From NCBI RefSeq assembly GCF_000006565.2, contig NC_031476.1:3248458-3312457 (forward strand): 64,000 nucleotides of DNA, read 5' to 3'. The DNA is from Toxoplasma gondii ME49 (taxonomy: Eukaryota > Apicomplexa > Conoidasida > Eucoccidiorida > Sarcocystidae). Position 1 is the stretch's first letter, and every line of letters begins with the position of its first letter. The notes beneath the pieces were generated by a model. It did no database searches. It had not been told where the DNA came from and was given only the letters and a program-made list of their open reading frames with translations. A program made the position numbers and the translations under genes. Positions 37,555 to 48,050 of the stretch are shown here, piece by piece.

Positions 37555-38909
37555 ATGGATGAATCTGAAGGTGGCAACGGGGGCACTGAAGCGCCCTTGT
37601 TTCAAGGAAACAATGGATCAAGATATCCACTTAGCGGACAGAGACAACAAGCGGAACATGGTGACACATTCGAAGCTCCGGTGACAGACAGTGAACCTGG
37701 CAGTGACAGCGGTGCAGGAGGCAACTTGTCTGAACATCATTTTTGGGCAGCTGTTGTCCTCGCCCTGGTCGCAGCTCTCCTCTGTCTGCTTGGCAAGTAC
37801 GTCCTAATTAAGACAAAAAACCCTTACCGGTACTGCAGAACAATGCAGATGATGGTAACACGGGTATATGCTTCTTCAAGGTGTACAACAGGTTAAACTC
37901 GATCCTGCCAGGCTGGATAATCGTTTTGGCATGAGACGAAGTATGCGACAAACGTATTTCTTATCGTGCTTGAGAGTGCATTCCTTACGATCCTTCGAAA
38001 AAAATTGTTTGCAGCACCATCCAGATCGGGAATGAGTGTCGGCACACCACAATACTTGTATACGTCTGTTGTTGTCAGTTTGCACCTTCCGTGAGGCAAC
38101 TCGTTAGGTGTATATTCAGTTCTCTAAGAGTCCCTTCTTCTAGAAGCCGTCGGATGTTTCCGTGTCTTTAAGAGGCGTTGCATTTCCGTCTGGAAACATG
38201 TTTTTTTCATGTACATCTCCATGTGGTTTCCCTTTCAGGCGTGCAGCAGCATTCGCCGACAAACGGGCGGAGGAGAGGAGGGCGGAAGACCAGCGGAGAT
38301 GCCAGTCAGCGAGGTGAGGGGCGTAAATGATGCCGCCCCGAGTGTTCGGATTCGAAATCCAAAAGATGCACATTTTAACACTTGTGTGCAAGCGCATCCT
38401 CCTCTGTCTTTATTTTGATATGTATCCGCGCGAGCGCGCTTTAACAGAGCGGGTGTGAAGCATGCCCTTCGTCGTACGTGGTCGATTTTTCGCAGCGACG
38501 GAAAAACCGCGACAGGTTGTATGACTTGAATTTATTAGGCACGTCGTTAATAGCGTATGCACAAATCAACTCACTCAAAATCCCCGTGAATGACGACTGT
38601 ATACCGTGTGTGTTCCATTTGTCATGTTGTAGCGAATCGTGTACGCGGTGTTGTTTGTTGTCTCGTACGTTTGGCAGGATGCGTTATGTGGAGAAGCTGG
38701 AAGGCGAAATGGAGGATTTCAAGAAAACAGAGGAGTTCAAAGAGCTAGAGAAGGAAGCTGCAGATCGAGAAAGAGGCATCCAACCAGAACATAGGCGAAC
38801 CTGGCAGTTCAGGGGAACCATCCCGCAGAATCCGCATTTGGCACCTAGATTCCGGCCCAACGTAAATGATCGCTATCAAATCCGGCGAGGCAGAGGGGGC
38901 TGATGCTAA
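37555..38909 (+). CDS. Selenoprotein S (VIMP)-like membrane protein, UGA probably selenocysteine
   Basis: The model is join(37555..37796, 38239..38313, 38678..38909), both introns phase 2, 182 aa if UGA at 38901-38903 is decoded. Order: an acidic, Gly/Ser-rich N-terminus (1-60); one transmembrane helix (~63-79, FWAAVVLALVAALLCLLG); a charged coiled coil starting KRAAAFADKRAEERRAEDQR, then RYVEKLEGEMEDFKK; and a basic Gly-rich C-terminus, YQIRRGRGG. The last codons are GGC TGA TGC TAA, so readthrough gives Gly-Sec-Cys-stop. The architecture (TM near the N-terminus, coiled coil, Gly/Arg tail, Sec within the last residues) is that of SelS/VIMP, an ER-membrane ERAD factor that recruits p97. The VIMP p97 motif R-x3-AA-x2-R is only approximated here. 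Selenoproteins, SelS among them, are reported from T. gondii (established knowledge, from memory). If UGA is a true stop, the product is 180 aa. Confidence 0.66.
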
Positions 38910-38915
38910 AAGAAG

Positions 38916-38941
38916 AACATGTGCAAACGGTTGCACATGTT
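38916..38941 (+). promoter_or_regulatory. Perfect hairpin just 3' of the recoded UGA
   Basis: An 11-bp perfect inverted repeat (AACATGTGCAA / TTGCACATGTT) closes a 4-nt ACGG loop. It starts 12 nt after the UGA and 6 nt after the UAA. The spacing resembles the selenocysteine codon redefinition stem-loops known in some selenoprotein mRNAs. That role is inference; it could equally be a processing or chance hairpin. Confidence 0.4.
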
Positions 38942-39104
38942 TTGACGAGTGGCAACACTCTGCGAAGCACCATAACTTTTCGACCCTTGTTCATAAATAC
39001 CGTCGGTGTGCCAACGACGCTGCCCTACCCCAATTCTGGCTCACCTTTTGGAGTGTGGGAAGCGGCGACAATGACCGTTCTCGACAGCGAAGTATTTCAA
39101 GTAA

Positions 39105-39154
39105 ACAACGATGAGTTGGGAAGAATTAGTTCCCTCCACGTCTGACGGTGTTGT
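39105..39154 (+). promoter_or_regulatory. Candidate SECIS element in the selenoprotein-like 3'UTR
   Basis: About 200 nt after the UGA. ACAAC (39105-39109) pairs with GTTGT (39150-39154) as a short helix I. The SBP2-type quartet would be ATGA (39111-39114) opposite TGA (39142-39144). Helix II is GT-T-GGGAA paired with TTCCC-TCC-AC, and the apical loop GAATTAG contains the required AA (39124-39125). Helix I is short and there are 9 nt from quartet to AA, at the low end of the usual range. I judge it plausible, not proven. Confidence 0.38.
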
Positions 39155-40770
39155 CAATGAGAGCGCAGGAAACGTGGTCATGAATGACGAGGCACAGAGA
39201 AACCGTTTTCGGATCGGTGCCTCTGAAAGGTGGTCGACCCCTGCCTCTTACACCTCAGTTTTTACGCTGCTGACAGGAGGTCAATTCCGTTTTAGCTTCG
39301 TGTTCGAACGTGAACTAGCATTTTCTTCCAATTAGAAGGTTGCCGTCGTTTTGGGTGCTCCTCAGGTGAGTGACACCCTCGTTCCTTTTGAAATGGAAGA
39401 TATTCATCTGCATGTTTATTTGTCTCCCATAACATTAGTACGTTTCGTATATTGTCTTCGCCAAGGAAACAACTGCGTGTGCACTCGCTGCACAAGCTCA
39501 AAAGTCTGCATGGGCCACACGCGTAAAAGCTCAGTTGTCTTATTCGACGTCGCATTCTTGCGACCCTCACCACTGCAGCTTCCAAAACAAGATCATTGTC
39601 CTTGATGGTGGGCGAGTCACCAGCGGCCACCACAATGCGCAGACCCCTCATAACAAAAGGATTTGCCTCTCGCGTTGAGGGAATGATCTGATGCGTGCGT
39701 GACAGGCTCCATTCTTGCACCTCATGCATTCGAAAGAGTAGACGGTTGCAGATCCCAAGCTCACCTATTTGGGCAAGACCAATCGGTGTCCTGTTACAGC
39801 TGTGTAATCAGTCACTTGCATACTCCCGAACTCACGTTGTTGTCTGTCCAGCACTCCATATTTACGCATCGTGTGTTTCGAAAACCAGCGACCCCCGACG
39901 GCCGGAAGCCGCACGGTATAGGCACAGCGAGGAGTTAAGAACATAAAGATCGGAGATCATGTATTGTAATTATCACATTGTGAGCAACTATTGTGTACAA
40001 ATGATCCGCTCTAGCTTTAGACGTGTCTCGCTGCTCCTGGATCCGCAGAACAGCGCCGACGCTACGAAAGAGGCGCCTGTGTTAAAACGGTTACTTCACG
40101 TGCTTTTGCTGGGTTGAAACAGCATACTAAGGGCAGACGCTGTTTTGTTATAGTAATGCGTCCACAGAAATCACTTCCGATGTGGAAGAAGGAGGATTTA
40201 AGCCTGGATTTGGCACGTACCTCTAAAGGTCTGCTGTCGCCGCAGAGCGTGTCCATCTCTGCGATGCTAATGCAACAGCTTACCGCTATTGAACTACTAC
40301 GGTGTCAGCAGTGGGACCAACGGCTTTTTTTTTCCATTAACTCAGGTACCAACATACTAGATATCACTCGATAATGCTCGCGCATTTCGCCGGTGGGGAC
40401 TGTGAAATGATGCAGAAGCCAGCGTCCATTCCTCTGTAAAGTGACGTCGAGAATCAATTCGTGCACCTGAACCCTATAGAATTAGGGATTATTCAGCAAG
40501 GGACTCATCCACATAGGTGGCAGGGTTTCTTTTTGCGAGAAAGTTGATGCTTCGATACTTTCGAAAACAATATGAAGTTGATGTTATATATACACACAGT
40601 GTATATACACCAGGACTCCCCCTCTTCAACCTCTCTTCCACGGAAGTTGATGCATGTGCGATACACCACTACTGGAGAGAAGTCAAAACTCCGGTTACTT
40701 TCTTCTTCCGAAGAACCCAAAAACTGTCACGTCACATGGGGTTTTTGTTCACTTCTTTCCGTTTCAACAG
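39155..40770. other. Spacer between convergent selenoprotein-like and HSP70 genes
   Basis: About 1.6 kb shared by two convergent 3' ends. Only short ORFs without recognisable domains occur on either strand. It is expected to hold both 3'UTRs and polyadenylation signals. Confidence 0.5.
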
Positions 40771-42795
40771 TTAATCAACTTCCTCCACGGTGGGGCCGCC
40801 AGAGCCTCCCATGCCTGCACCGGGCATACCGCCCATCCCGCCGGGCATACCGCCCATACCACCAGGCATACCGCCCATACCACCAGGCATACCGCCCATA
40901 CCACCAGGCATACCGCCCATACCACCAGGCATGCCACCTGCAGCCGCACCTGCCTGGTACAGCTTGGTGATAATTGGTGTGCAGACGGACTCAACTTCCT
41001 TCTGCTTCGCCTCGAATTCCTCCTTCTCTGCTAGTTGGTTCTTGTCCAGCCAGTCAAGGGCCTCCTGGATGGCCTTGTTGGCAGTGTCTCTGTCCTCAGA
41101 GGAGATCTTGTCCTTAAGCTTCTCGTCATCCAAGGTCTGTCTCATGTGGTAGCAGTAGTTCTCCAGGCCATTCTTCGCCTCCACACGGTGCTTGTTCTGT
41201 TCGTCTTCGGCTTTGTACTTCTCTGCCTCTTGCACCATGCGGTCGATTTCGGACGCACTGAGGCGGCCCTTGTCGTTCGTGATGGTGATTTGGTTGCTCT
41301 TTCCGGTGGACTTGTCTTGCGCTGTGACGTTCATGATACCGTTAGCGTCGATATCGAAAGTGACTTCGATTTGGGGGACACCACGGGGGGCGGGGGGGAT
41401 ACCATCCAGGTGGAATTTGCCCAGGAGGTTGTTGTCTTTGGTCATCGCACGCTCACCTTCGTACACCTGAATCAGCACTCCTGGCTGGTTGTCCGCGTAC
41501 GTGGTGAAGGTCTGAGACTTCTTGGTCGGGATCGTTGTGTTTCTTTCAATCAGCTTGGTCATGACACCACCAGCTGTCTCCAGACCGAGAGAGAGAGGCG
41601 CAACATCCAGAAGAAGCAAATCCTGCACCTGAGAGCTGGTAACTCCCTTCAAGATCGCTGCCTGGACAGCAGCACCGTACGCAACGGCCTCATCGGGGTT
41701 GATCGACCTGCACGGCTCCTTTCCGTTGAAGAAGTCAGTGATGAGCTGCTGAATCTTGGGGATACGGGTAGATCCACCAACCAACACAACTTCGCTGACC
41801 GAGCGCTTGTCAATACCAGAGTCCTTGAGGACCTTCTCGACGGGCAACAGGGAGTTGCGGAAGTAGTCCATGCAAAGCTCCTCAAAGCGCGCACGAGAGA
41901 TAGACACAGAGTAGTCAATGCCCTCAAAAAGAGAGTCAATTTCGATGGTTGCCTGAGTGCTGCTAGAGAGAGTTCTCTTGGTGCGCTCGCACTGGGTACG
42001 CAGGCGACGAAGGGCACGGCTGTTGGTGCTGATGTCCTTTCCGCGGTTCTTACGCTTGAAGTCCTGGACGCAGAAGTCCACCAAACGGTTGTCGAAATCT
42101 TCACCACCAAGATGGGTGTCACCAGCGGTGGCCTTGACTTCAAAGATACCGTCTTCGATTGTAAGCAGCGACACATCGAACGTACCGCCACCCATGTCGA
42201 AGATGAGGACGTTCATCTCACCGCAGCCCTTCTTGTCCAGACCATAAGCAATGGCAGCCGCTGTAGGCTCGTTGATAATGCGGAGGACGCTGAGGCCGGC
42301 AATGGTACCAGCATCCTTGGTAGCCTGACGCTGCGAATCGTTGAAGTACGCAGGAACGGTAATGACGGCCTCCTTCACTTCCTTGCCGAGGTAAGCCTCC
42401 GCGATTTCCTTCATTTTGCCCAAAACCATGGCGGAAACCTCTTCAGGGTGGAACGTCTTCTTCTCTCCCTGGTACGTGACTTCAATGAGGGGCTTGTCTC
42501 CCGGACCAGCAATGACCTTGAATGGCCAATGCTTCATGTCCGACTGGACCGAGGGATCATCAAACTTGCGACCGATTAGGCGCTTGGCATCGAAAATGGT
42601 GTTTTCCGGGTTGCGTGCGACTTGGTTCTTCGCAGCATCACCGACAAGTCTCTCCGTGTCGGTGAACGCGACGTAGGACGGGGTCGTCCTGTTTCCCTGG
42701 TCGTTCGCGATGATTTCCACAGCATCGTTCTTCCACACACCTACGCAAGAATAGGTGGTGCCAAGGTCAATACCCACAGCAGGAGAGTCCGCCAT
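40771..42795 (-). CDS. HSP70: Cytosolic heat-shock protein 70
   Basis: A 674-aa ATP-dependent chaperone on one coding exon. The N-terminal nucleotide-binding domain has [27 protein letters not shown] and [14 protein letters not shown]. The substrate-binding domain has [20 protein letters not shown]. The helical lid leads to a tail of five GGMPGGM units and ends EEVD, which binds TPR co-chaperones such as Hop. There is no signal peptide or KDEL-type ending, so it is cytosolic/nuclear. I start at the ATG beginning [12 protein letters not shown] (42795), because the codons upstream lie in a 5'UTR intron. The repeat number is reported to differ between T. gondii strains (five, 674 aa, in RH-type versus four in ME49-type; from memory). 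HSP70 is stress-induced and linked to bradyzoite differentiation. Its DNA is less GC-skewed than its neighbours. Confidence 0.98.
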   Translation of the reverse strand: MADSPAVGIDLGTTYSCVGVWKNDAVEIIANDQGNRTTPSYVAFTDTERLVGDAAKNQVARNPENTIFDAKRLIGRKFDDPSVQSDMKHWPFKVIAGPGDKPLIEVTYQGEKKTFHPEEVSAMVLGKMKEIAEAYLGKEVKEAVITVPAYFNDSQRQATKDAGTIAGLSVLRIINEPTAAAIAYGLDKKGCGEMNVLIFDMGGGTFDVSLLTIEDGIFEVKATAGDTHLGGEDFDNRLVDFCVQDFKRKNRGKDISTNSRALRRLRTQCERTKRTLSSSTQATIEIDSLFEGIDYSVSISRARFEELCMDYFRNSLLPVEKVLKDSGIDKRSVSEVVLVGGSTRIPKIQQLITDFFNGKEPCRSINPDEAVAYGAAVQAAILKGVTSSQVQDLLLLDVAPLSLGLETAGGVMTKLIERNTTIPTKKSQTFTTYADNQPGVLIQVYEGERAMTKDNNLLGKFHLDGIPPAPRGVPQIEVTFDIDANGIMNVTAQDKSTGKSNQITITNDKGRLSASEIDRMVQEAEKYKAEDEQNKHRVEAKNGLENYCYHMRQTLDDEKLKDKISSEDRDTANKAIQEALDWLDKNQLAEKEEFEAKQKEVESVCTPIITKLYQAGAAAGGMPGGMGGMPGGMGGMPGGMGGMPGGMGGMPGGMGGMPGAGMGGSGGPTVEEVD
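40834..40938 (-). repeat. Five 21-bp tandem repeats encoding GGMPGGM
   Basis: Five in-frame 21-bp units at the HSP70 C-terminus. The three middle units are almost identical at the nucleotide level and the outer ones diverge in the third base of some codons, consistent with recent slippage or unequal crossover in the middle of the array. Confidence 0.93.
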
Positions 42796-42803
42796 GTTGT
42801 CTT

Positions 42804-42888
42804 CTGCAGGGACAAACAACTGCAACGCGACACAAAAAAGAACGGGGGAGTGGAAAAGGAAAAATGGTTGGAAGGAAAAAACACTGAC
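42804..42888 (-). other. 85-bp intron in the HSP70 5'UTR
   Basis: On the minus strand a donor AG|GTCAGTG (exon ends 42889) and an acceptor CCCTGCAG (exon resumes 42803) flank 85 bp just 8 nt upstream of the ATG. Without splicing, upstream in-frame codons would extend the protein by about ten residues unlike any HSP70. Confidence 0.7.
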
Positions 42889-42889
42889 C

Positions 42890-45800
42890 TTCGATCCGTC
42901 CTTAGTTTGAGCTGCACCGCACGGAACGGCACTCTCCTAAAGATGAAATGCGGGGCGAGTGCCGGACACACCCTATGACTCGTACCGGACAGCACACCCG
43001 CGCAGCAGCAGGGGATGATGAGGGACGAAGAGGGCGGTGTGTGGTATGTACTCGGACGTAGGTGCTGGGAGCAACTTGTCCGTGCTGCGGAGGCAGCACA
43101 CGGTGCAAATCTCGCTGTTCAAGCCAAAAAAGACGAAACACACTGGCGATTTCTTGCAGAGCCCCGGTTTCCTTTCCGAAAGCCTTTCTTTCTTGCAGAT
43201 ACTTGACCGAACAATGCATCTTCTACACTCCTTTGCGCTCCATACTGACGCTTGCGACACGGACAGCACAAAGGTTCCTCGTGATGAGTACCGGCGTCGC
43301 TCGTGGGGGGAAGGGGGGGGAGGTGACGAGCAGGATGACGCAAGTCTTCGGGTGGGGGGGGCGGGAGCTTACTCAACGAGGTCAAAAAAGCAGGCACTCC
43401 CCGCAAGAGGCTGACGCTGCTTGCACGGTCCACTGCATGTCCTGCGTCTCTCCCTGACAGCTGCCAAATAACGGCTGTTGTGTTGTCCCCGTCGGGGGAG
43501 GGGGGGGGTTGCGCACGGCGCCGGACGTTTCCACTGGCAATAGCCAGTCACAACGCGTTACGGACAATATCTAGAACGCGCCCCTCACGAAAGTGGGATA
43601 GCTTCTCGGGGTGCTTCGAAATATTACTACCGAACCGCAATAAACAAAGAAAAAGAAGCACTAGGAGGGCCAGTGAAAGTTCATGTTAGGCGGGTGCTTA
43701 ACTGTTGGATTCCGCGTTTGTAAAGAGTCGCAGAAGGCGGAGAGGAAGTGGTAAGAGACTACGGAAAGTTTTCTTCGAGAAGTCAAGCAGTCACAGCGGA
43801 GATATGAGGCACTTCAGCGACTGAGAAGACGGTGGCATTAACGTCAGAGTCACGCGCTCACGAAGTGACGCATGTAAAGTTGTTGGTAGATGACGTTTTT
43901 AGGGAGAAGAGCCGTGCATGGTACCGTACGGTGAGAAATGGTATACACAGTGGGACTCTGTACGAAACTGGAACCAAACTGCGGACACAGTGCACGGTAG
44001 CAGCACTCCACAAGTTAACAAGTAGTAGCAGATGAAAACCCACCGACGATGGAAGAATGTTGTGGGGTTAAGGCTACGGTGTGTGTCACCCCGTTAAACC
44101 TCTGTGTTCGTGGTAATACAAAGGTTATTCAAGAGCAGACTCGGAATATACTGCAGCGTAGGATGTTCCCGGTAATTCGTTGCTTGCGGGTTTCACTAAC
44201 CAAGATGAGTTTGGGAATTACAGCGTGACACAGAACAGGGCGGGTGTTCTCACACCGGCCGGCGAGGAAAGCGTGTGCGAGCGAAACGGTTGATCCGTGC
44301 AATAGATTCAATGCTCGGAGAAGGCCAAACAAACACGAATTTTGCATGGTCACTTCGTGTATAGCAGCATCGCTGCTGATGTGTCAGGTGTTTTGTGGCC
44401 AGGTACAGTTATCCGAAAGTCGGCGCAAAGGAACCCATGAGGCGTATCCAATGAATCCTTTCGCCGTGTGCTCAGAAGTGGCACACCAGTACAGTTGTGA
44501 TAGACGTCGTGCTGTTTCTTGTTCATAAACTGATGGGTGCACTTCTGCCTGAGTATCTGGAGAGATGTAATCATCGACGAAGGCTTGCCGGTCTGCCCGC
44601 ATACACATCGCGGTGGTGTCATTTCATTGAACTAACCGGATGAGACAATGCTTAGGAAAGATGAAGTTTCTTGTTACATGAGCTTCGTTGTTAAGGGGAA
44701 TGCATACGTGGTCAGTGGCTAACTGCCACCTCAGCACTACTACACCTGGAGGCGCCTTGCATCTCCTGTCTCACCCTTCGTTTTCCGTCTTTTGGTCAAC
44801 GTTAACAGCCACCATTATCCATTGGCAGGAAACCCCTGTGAGTCACATATTTGAGGAAGGTCTACCTCATAATTTGACAACGCGCATTTTCTGTAAGTGG
44901 CTGTGTACCGAAACATGAAGCGAGTCAGTCAAAAAAGTCGAGTTCGCTGCTGTGTGGCAAGCTGCGCAGTTAACGAAGTGGGACAGGTATTTCTTTTGTC
45001 GCGCATCTGACTGAACGGCGAGCCACAATGGGAACGGCGCATCTCGTGAATCCCTCAGTCAACACTGTTGCGGACACCCCTGGAAGTGCTGCACAGTATC
45101 TTCGTAGACATCCGAGGGTCTTCCGTGCTAGTGAGTAGATACAAGTACGGATATTTCATAGAAATCAACATTCTCGACTCCCCCTTTTACACAGTATTCA
45201 ATCGTGGGAGCTAATTTATCGTCAAGGTCATCAAACTACTAAACTGAACTACGTCACTGTTTGCCACGGTCACACACGATACCTTGTTTCCGCGATGAAG
45301 TTGACTCGACGTTTTTTGCGCGGATCCAAAATGTTTTGCGTTTCCCAAGACTAAACAAGTTTGTACAATTGAATCTGTCTCAAAACGAGTCCGTTGTCTG
45401 TGGGATTTTGCGTCAAAGAACAGTGACAAGCCAGACGTGTTGACTCAAACTAGGATTGCAGAAAAACATGCAGCGTCATGCGCGAAACGCGCGTTTCTAC
45501 TGTTCATGAAGCCCTGACCCAGTGCTGGCACAAAGAAACCTGCAGGCCGTCACGCCGTTGACAGTGCTACCTATGTCTGAACCTATCATTCTCTTTTCAG
45601 TAACGGAAGCCGCATTCAGAGGAAGAGATTGGAGAACCAGGTGTCTGCTGAAATAAGCGGGCCGTCTTGTTAACGGTTCTCTTGCCCATTGGCTGCATGC
45701 TGACATCTGTGTGAACCGTCTGAGTTTAAGAACAGAGGCAACCCTCTGCGGACCACCTCCAAGAGCTCTACAAGTTAGAAACAGAATTCTATGCGCGAGC

Positions 45801-46279
45801 GCTCCTGCGCGAACCCTTAGGCGACGATAGTCGACACAGACAAAACCAGTCATCTACTGCCAAGATGGAAGCGACTGAGCTGAGGCCGTTGGTTCGAAAA
45901 CGCAGAAGGGTGACGTCCGTCTCTGGGCTCTGAGCCCTGTGCGTGCACACATATGCCTCGACGCTTTGCTGTGCCCAACAGTAGGTGTATCTTTTGTCAT
46001 GTTTCAGCGCAGTTCATCGGTTGCCCAATGATGACTGGAGTTGAGCCTCTGGTGTTGCCAGCTTGCTCCTTGGTGACGGAGCACGCCAATGGGTAAACAT
46101 GTTTCCTTGGTGCTTGGATCAGGCACCGGCATTCGGCTCAGTTTTATCCCGCTGGGCCCCCTGTCGTCTTCTGTCACACCCACTGTCGTGACTACCCCGA
46201 AGACAGGGAGATAAGCGTTTGAAAAGAAACAGGCCATGAGCGCAGGCAGCAAACTTTTGTTGTTTTCTACGGTCATACA
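42890..46279. other. HSP70 promoter and upstream region of the CFAP77-like gene
   Basis: About 3.4 kb between two divergently transcribed genes. G-runs occur at 43305-43365 and 43490-43510. ORFs are at most about 130 codons on either strand and none is recognisable. I see no repeat array or RNA gene. Confidence 0.55.
43445..43451 (-). promoter_or_regulatory. Candidate WGAGACG promoter element upstream of HSP70
   Basis: On the minus strand this reads AGAGACG, about 560 bp upstream of the 5'UTR exon end. (A/T)GAGACG-type elements are described in T. gondii promoters, including the hsp70 locus (recalled, not checked). A 7-mer occurs often by chance, and I noticed only one copy here. Confidence 0.25.
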
Positions 46280-47272
46280 ATGTATCTTTCTGGCCCCACT
46301 TCTGAGTACAGGGGCCGGCCAAGGCTTCCGACCCGGCAGCATCGGGGCTCCCAGCGGGGACTCTGCGTGCCACAGAAGCTGCCGAATCATGGTCTTCATT
46401 TGTCAGCTATAAAGCACACACCAGAGGGACCCAATTCTCACGCACTCTTGCCTGTTGGTTCTTTCCCCTTCACACAACATCCTGCCTGTATATCGCAAGT
46501 ATCTTTCCTCGCCAGTCATCCGTCTGTAACGACAGACAACCCTCTTGTACAACGAAGTCCCGTTGGCAAGGCTAAGAGAGTGTATCACGAACAGAGTTTT
46601 CCACTGGAGAATCACTTGTTTGAATACAAGGCTCCTCAACTCTCAGGAGGCAACGTGAGAGCCGCCCTGCAGAGCTGGATGGCACAGCATCCGTCAGCGC
46701 CGCGAAAAGACGTCCAAAATTTTCCAGAGCTAAATAGAGTCACGTTACAAAACGGGGCCACGACCCCCAAACAAGTCTCAGCATGCAGACGAAGCCATGC
46801 GGTTACTCAATCGCGACCTCGGAATTCATTTCGTCCTCTGTCGACGCGACCTGCCGGCAACGACCCATTCTACACGTACGGTCACAGGAACCCACCGCGA
46901 CCCGGAGTGGCGCCGCTCATACAAAATGTGTACGGTGTTGAACATCTGCAGGAATTGAATCGAAAATATCAAGCGCACCAAAGAAACCGAAGAGCAGAGG
47001 AGAAGCAACTACGTCGAGTCGAACTCACGAAAGCAGCGTTCGGACACTCGCTAGCACGCAACTGGCGCCATCCGAAAGCTGACGGTGCCCCTTCCCCCGG
47101 TGACAACCATTCCGTATTTCTACACCACGTGGGAAATCAAAACGTGAATACACTTGCGGCTGCATGCCAGTTCAAAATCAAAAAATTCGGCAAGACTCCA
47201 CCTCGTACTACAACGCGATGGAAACGGTGTCCGACTTCAGAAACAGAGCAGTTGGGTCGAGACCCTGCTTAA
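46280..47272 (+). CDS. CFAP77-like axonemal (doublet microtubule) protein
   Basis: A single-exon reading frame of 330 aa. The core resembles CFAP77 (formerly C9orf171; DUF4483): DNPLVQRSPVGKAKRVYHEQ corresponds to human NPLI...LGKTKSRGF, followed by FPLENHLFEYK; then NVRAALQSWMAQHP (human VEALSHWQ); then NFPELNRVTLQNGATTPKQ (human DFMAINKGALMAGLVTPRE); then DPFYTYGHRNPPRPGVAPLI (human LTFGIVTRPSTPIFDLL). It ends in a Lys/Arg/Glu-rich helix and a basic tail. CFAP77 lies inside the B-tubule of ciliary doublets. In coccidia only male gametes build flagella, so microgamete-specific expression is inferred. The first ~85 residues are not conserved, so the true start or an upstream exon is uncertain. 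Identity is low and the call rests on motif order. Confidence 0.6.
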   Translation: MYLSGPTSEYRGRPRLPTRQHRGSQRGLCVPQKLPNHGLHLSAIKHTPEGPNSHALLPVGSFPFTQHPACISQVSFLASHPSVTTDNPLVQRSPVGKAKRVYHEQSFPLENHLFEYKAPQLSGGNVRAALQSWMAQHPSAPRKDVQNFPELNRVTLQNGATTPKQVSACRRSHAVTQSRPRNSFRPLSTRPAGNDPFYTYGHRNPPRPGVAPLIQNVYGVEHLQELNRKYQAHQRNRRAEEKQLRRVELTKAAFGHSLARNWRHPKADGAPSPGDNHSVFLHHVGNQNVNTLAAACQFKIKKFGKTPPRTTTRWKRCPTSETEQLGRDPA

Positions 47273-48050
47273 GCCATCAAGTTTGTGTCACTTCAACACT
47301 ACTCGCCCTCCTCCTGATAGACATTATTTTGCAGTGATGACAGCGAATCTATTGAGCTGTTCTCCAGAATAGCGTGAACAGCGAATGGATCAACTCGTTC
47401 GTCAAAGCGCCTAAGCCTGTCCTGGTTTCCAAGGAAGAGGACGCTCACATGCTCCCTACGTCAGAAGGATATTAGGAAGGGCTCTGCAGAGAATTTCCAC
47501 GTTTGGCATTCCTTGTCTACCTAGGTAACGCACTTGCGTGAGCTGGCGACTCCCACGATGGCGAAGTGAGTCTGTCAGGGAGCACGCTGCGGCACCCCCG
47601 ATGTTTACTCTCTCGCACCTTGATGTCTGAAAGACATCAGAATTGGAATTCTGGAATGGGCCCACCTTTGTCTTTCTTTCTGTGACCCACCCTGACCACC
47701 AGCGGTTCCATTTTCTAAAAGGCACTGCGGCCCTCTACGTGCTCGCCCAGTCACGTACAACAGGCAACTGTGCTAGACGCTTTTCAAGTGTACTCTGCGA
47801 GAAAAATTCATTTCTTGAATACATTCCTCTCCAGAGCCGTTTCTCGTTTTAGAGGCTTTGTGACAGCTTCGAGGGAAAGGTGTATAACGTATGGCAAAAC
47901 AATCTCGCAAGTTAACACCCGATCAGGCCTGGAAAATGGTGCGCGTGTGTGGGTAGACAGGGCGTTTAGACAGGGCGTCTACTCCGCATGGACCTTGGAG
48001 ATCCTGTTGAGACCATTACGCGAGCAAGCGAACATTCGGCGTTTCTATCG
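47273..48050. other. Spacer between convergent CFAP77-like and thiolase genes
   Basis: About 780 bp containing both 3'UTRs. Only short ORFs with no recognisable content. Confidence 0.55.

Noticed and set aside
39057..39092. GGGA-type SECIS (GGGA 39057-39060 with AA and CGA)
   Set aside because: Only about 5 bp of helix II can form (AGCGG/CCGTT), too short for a SECIS; the ATGA candidate downstream fits better.
41035..42579. 514-codon ORF on the plus strand opposite HSP70
   Set aside because: It is antisense to the highly conserved HSP70 codons, has no recognisable domain, and is explained by HSP70 codon bias leaving the complementary frame open.
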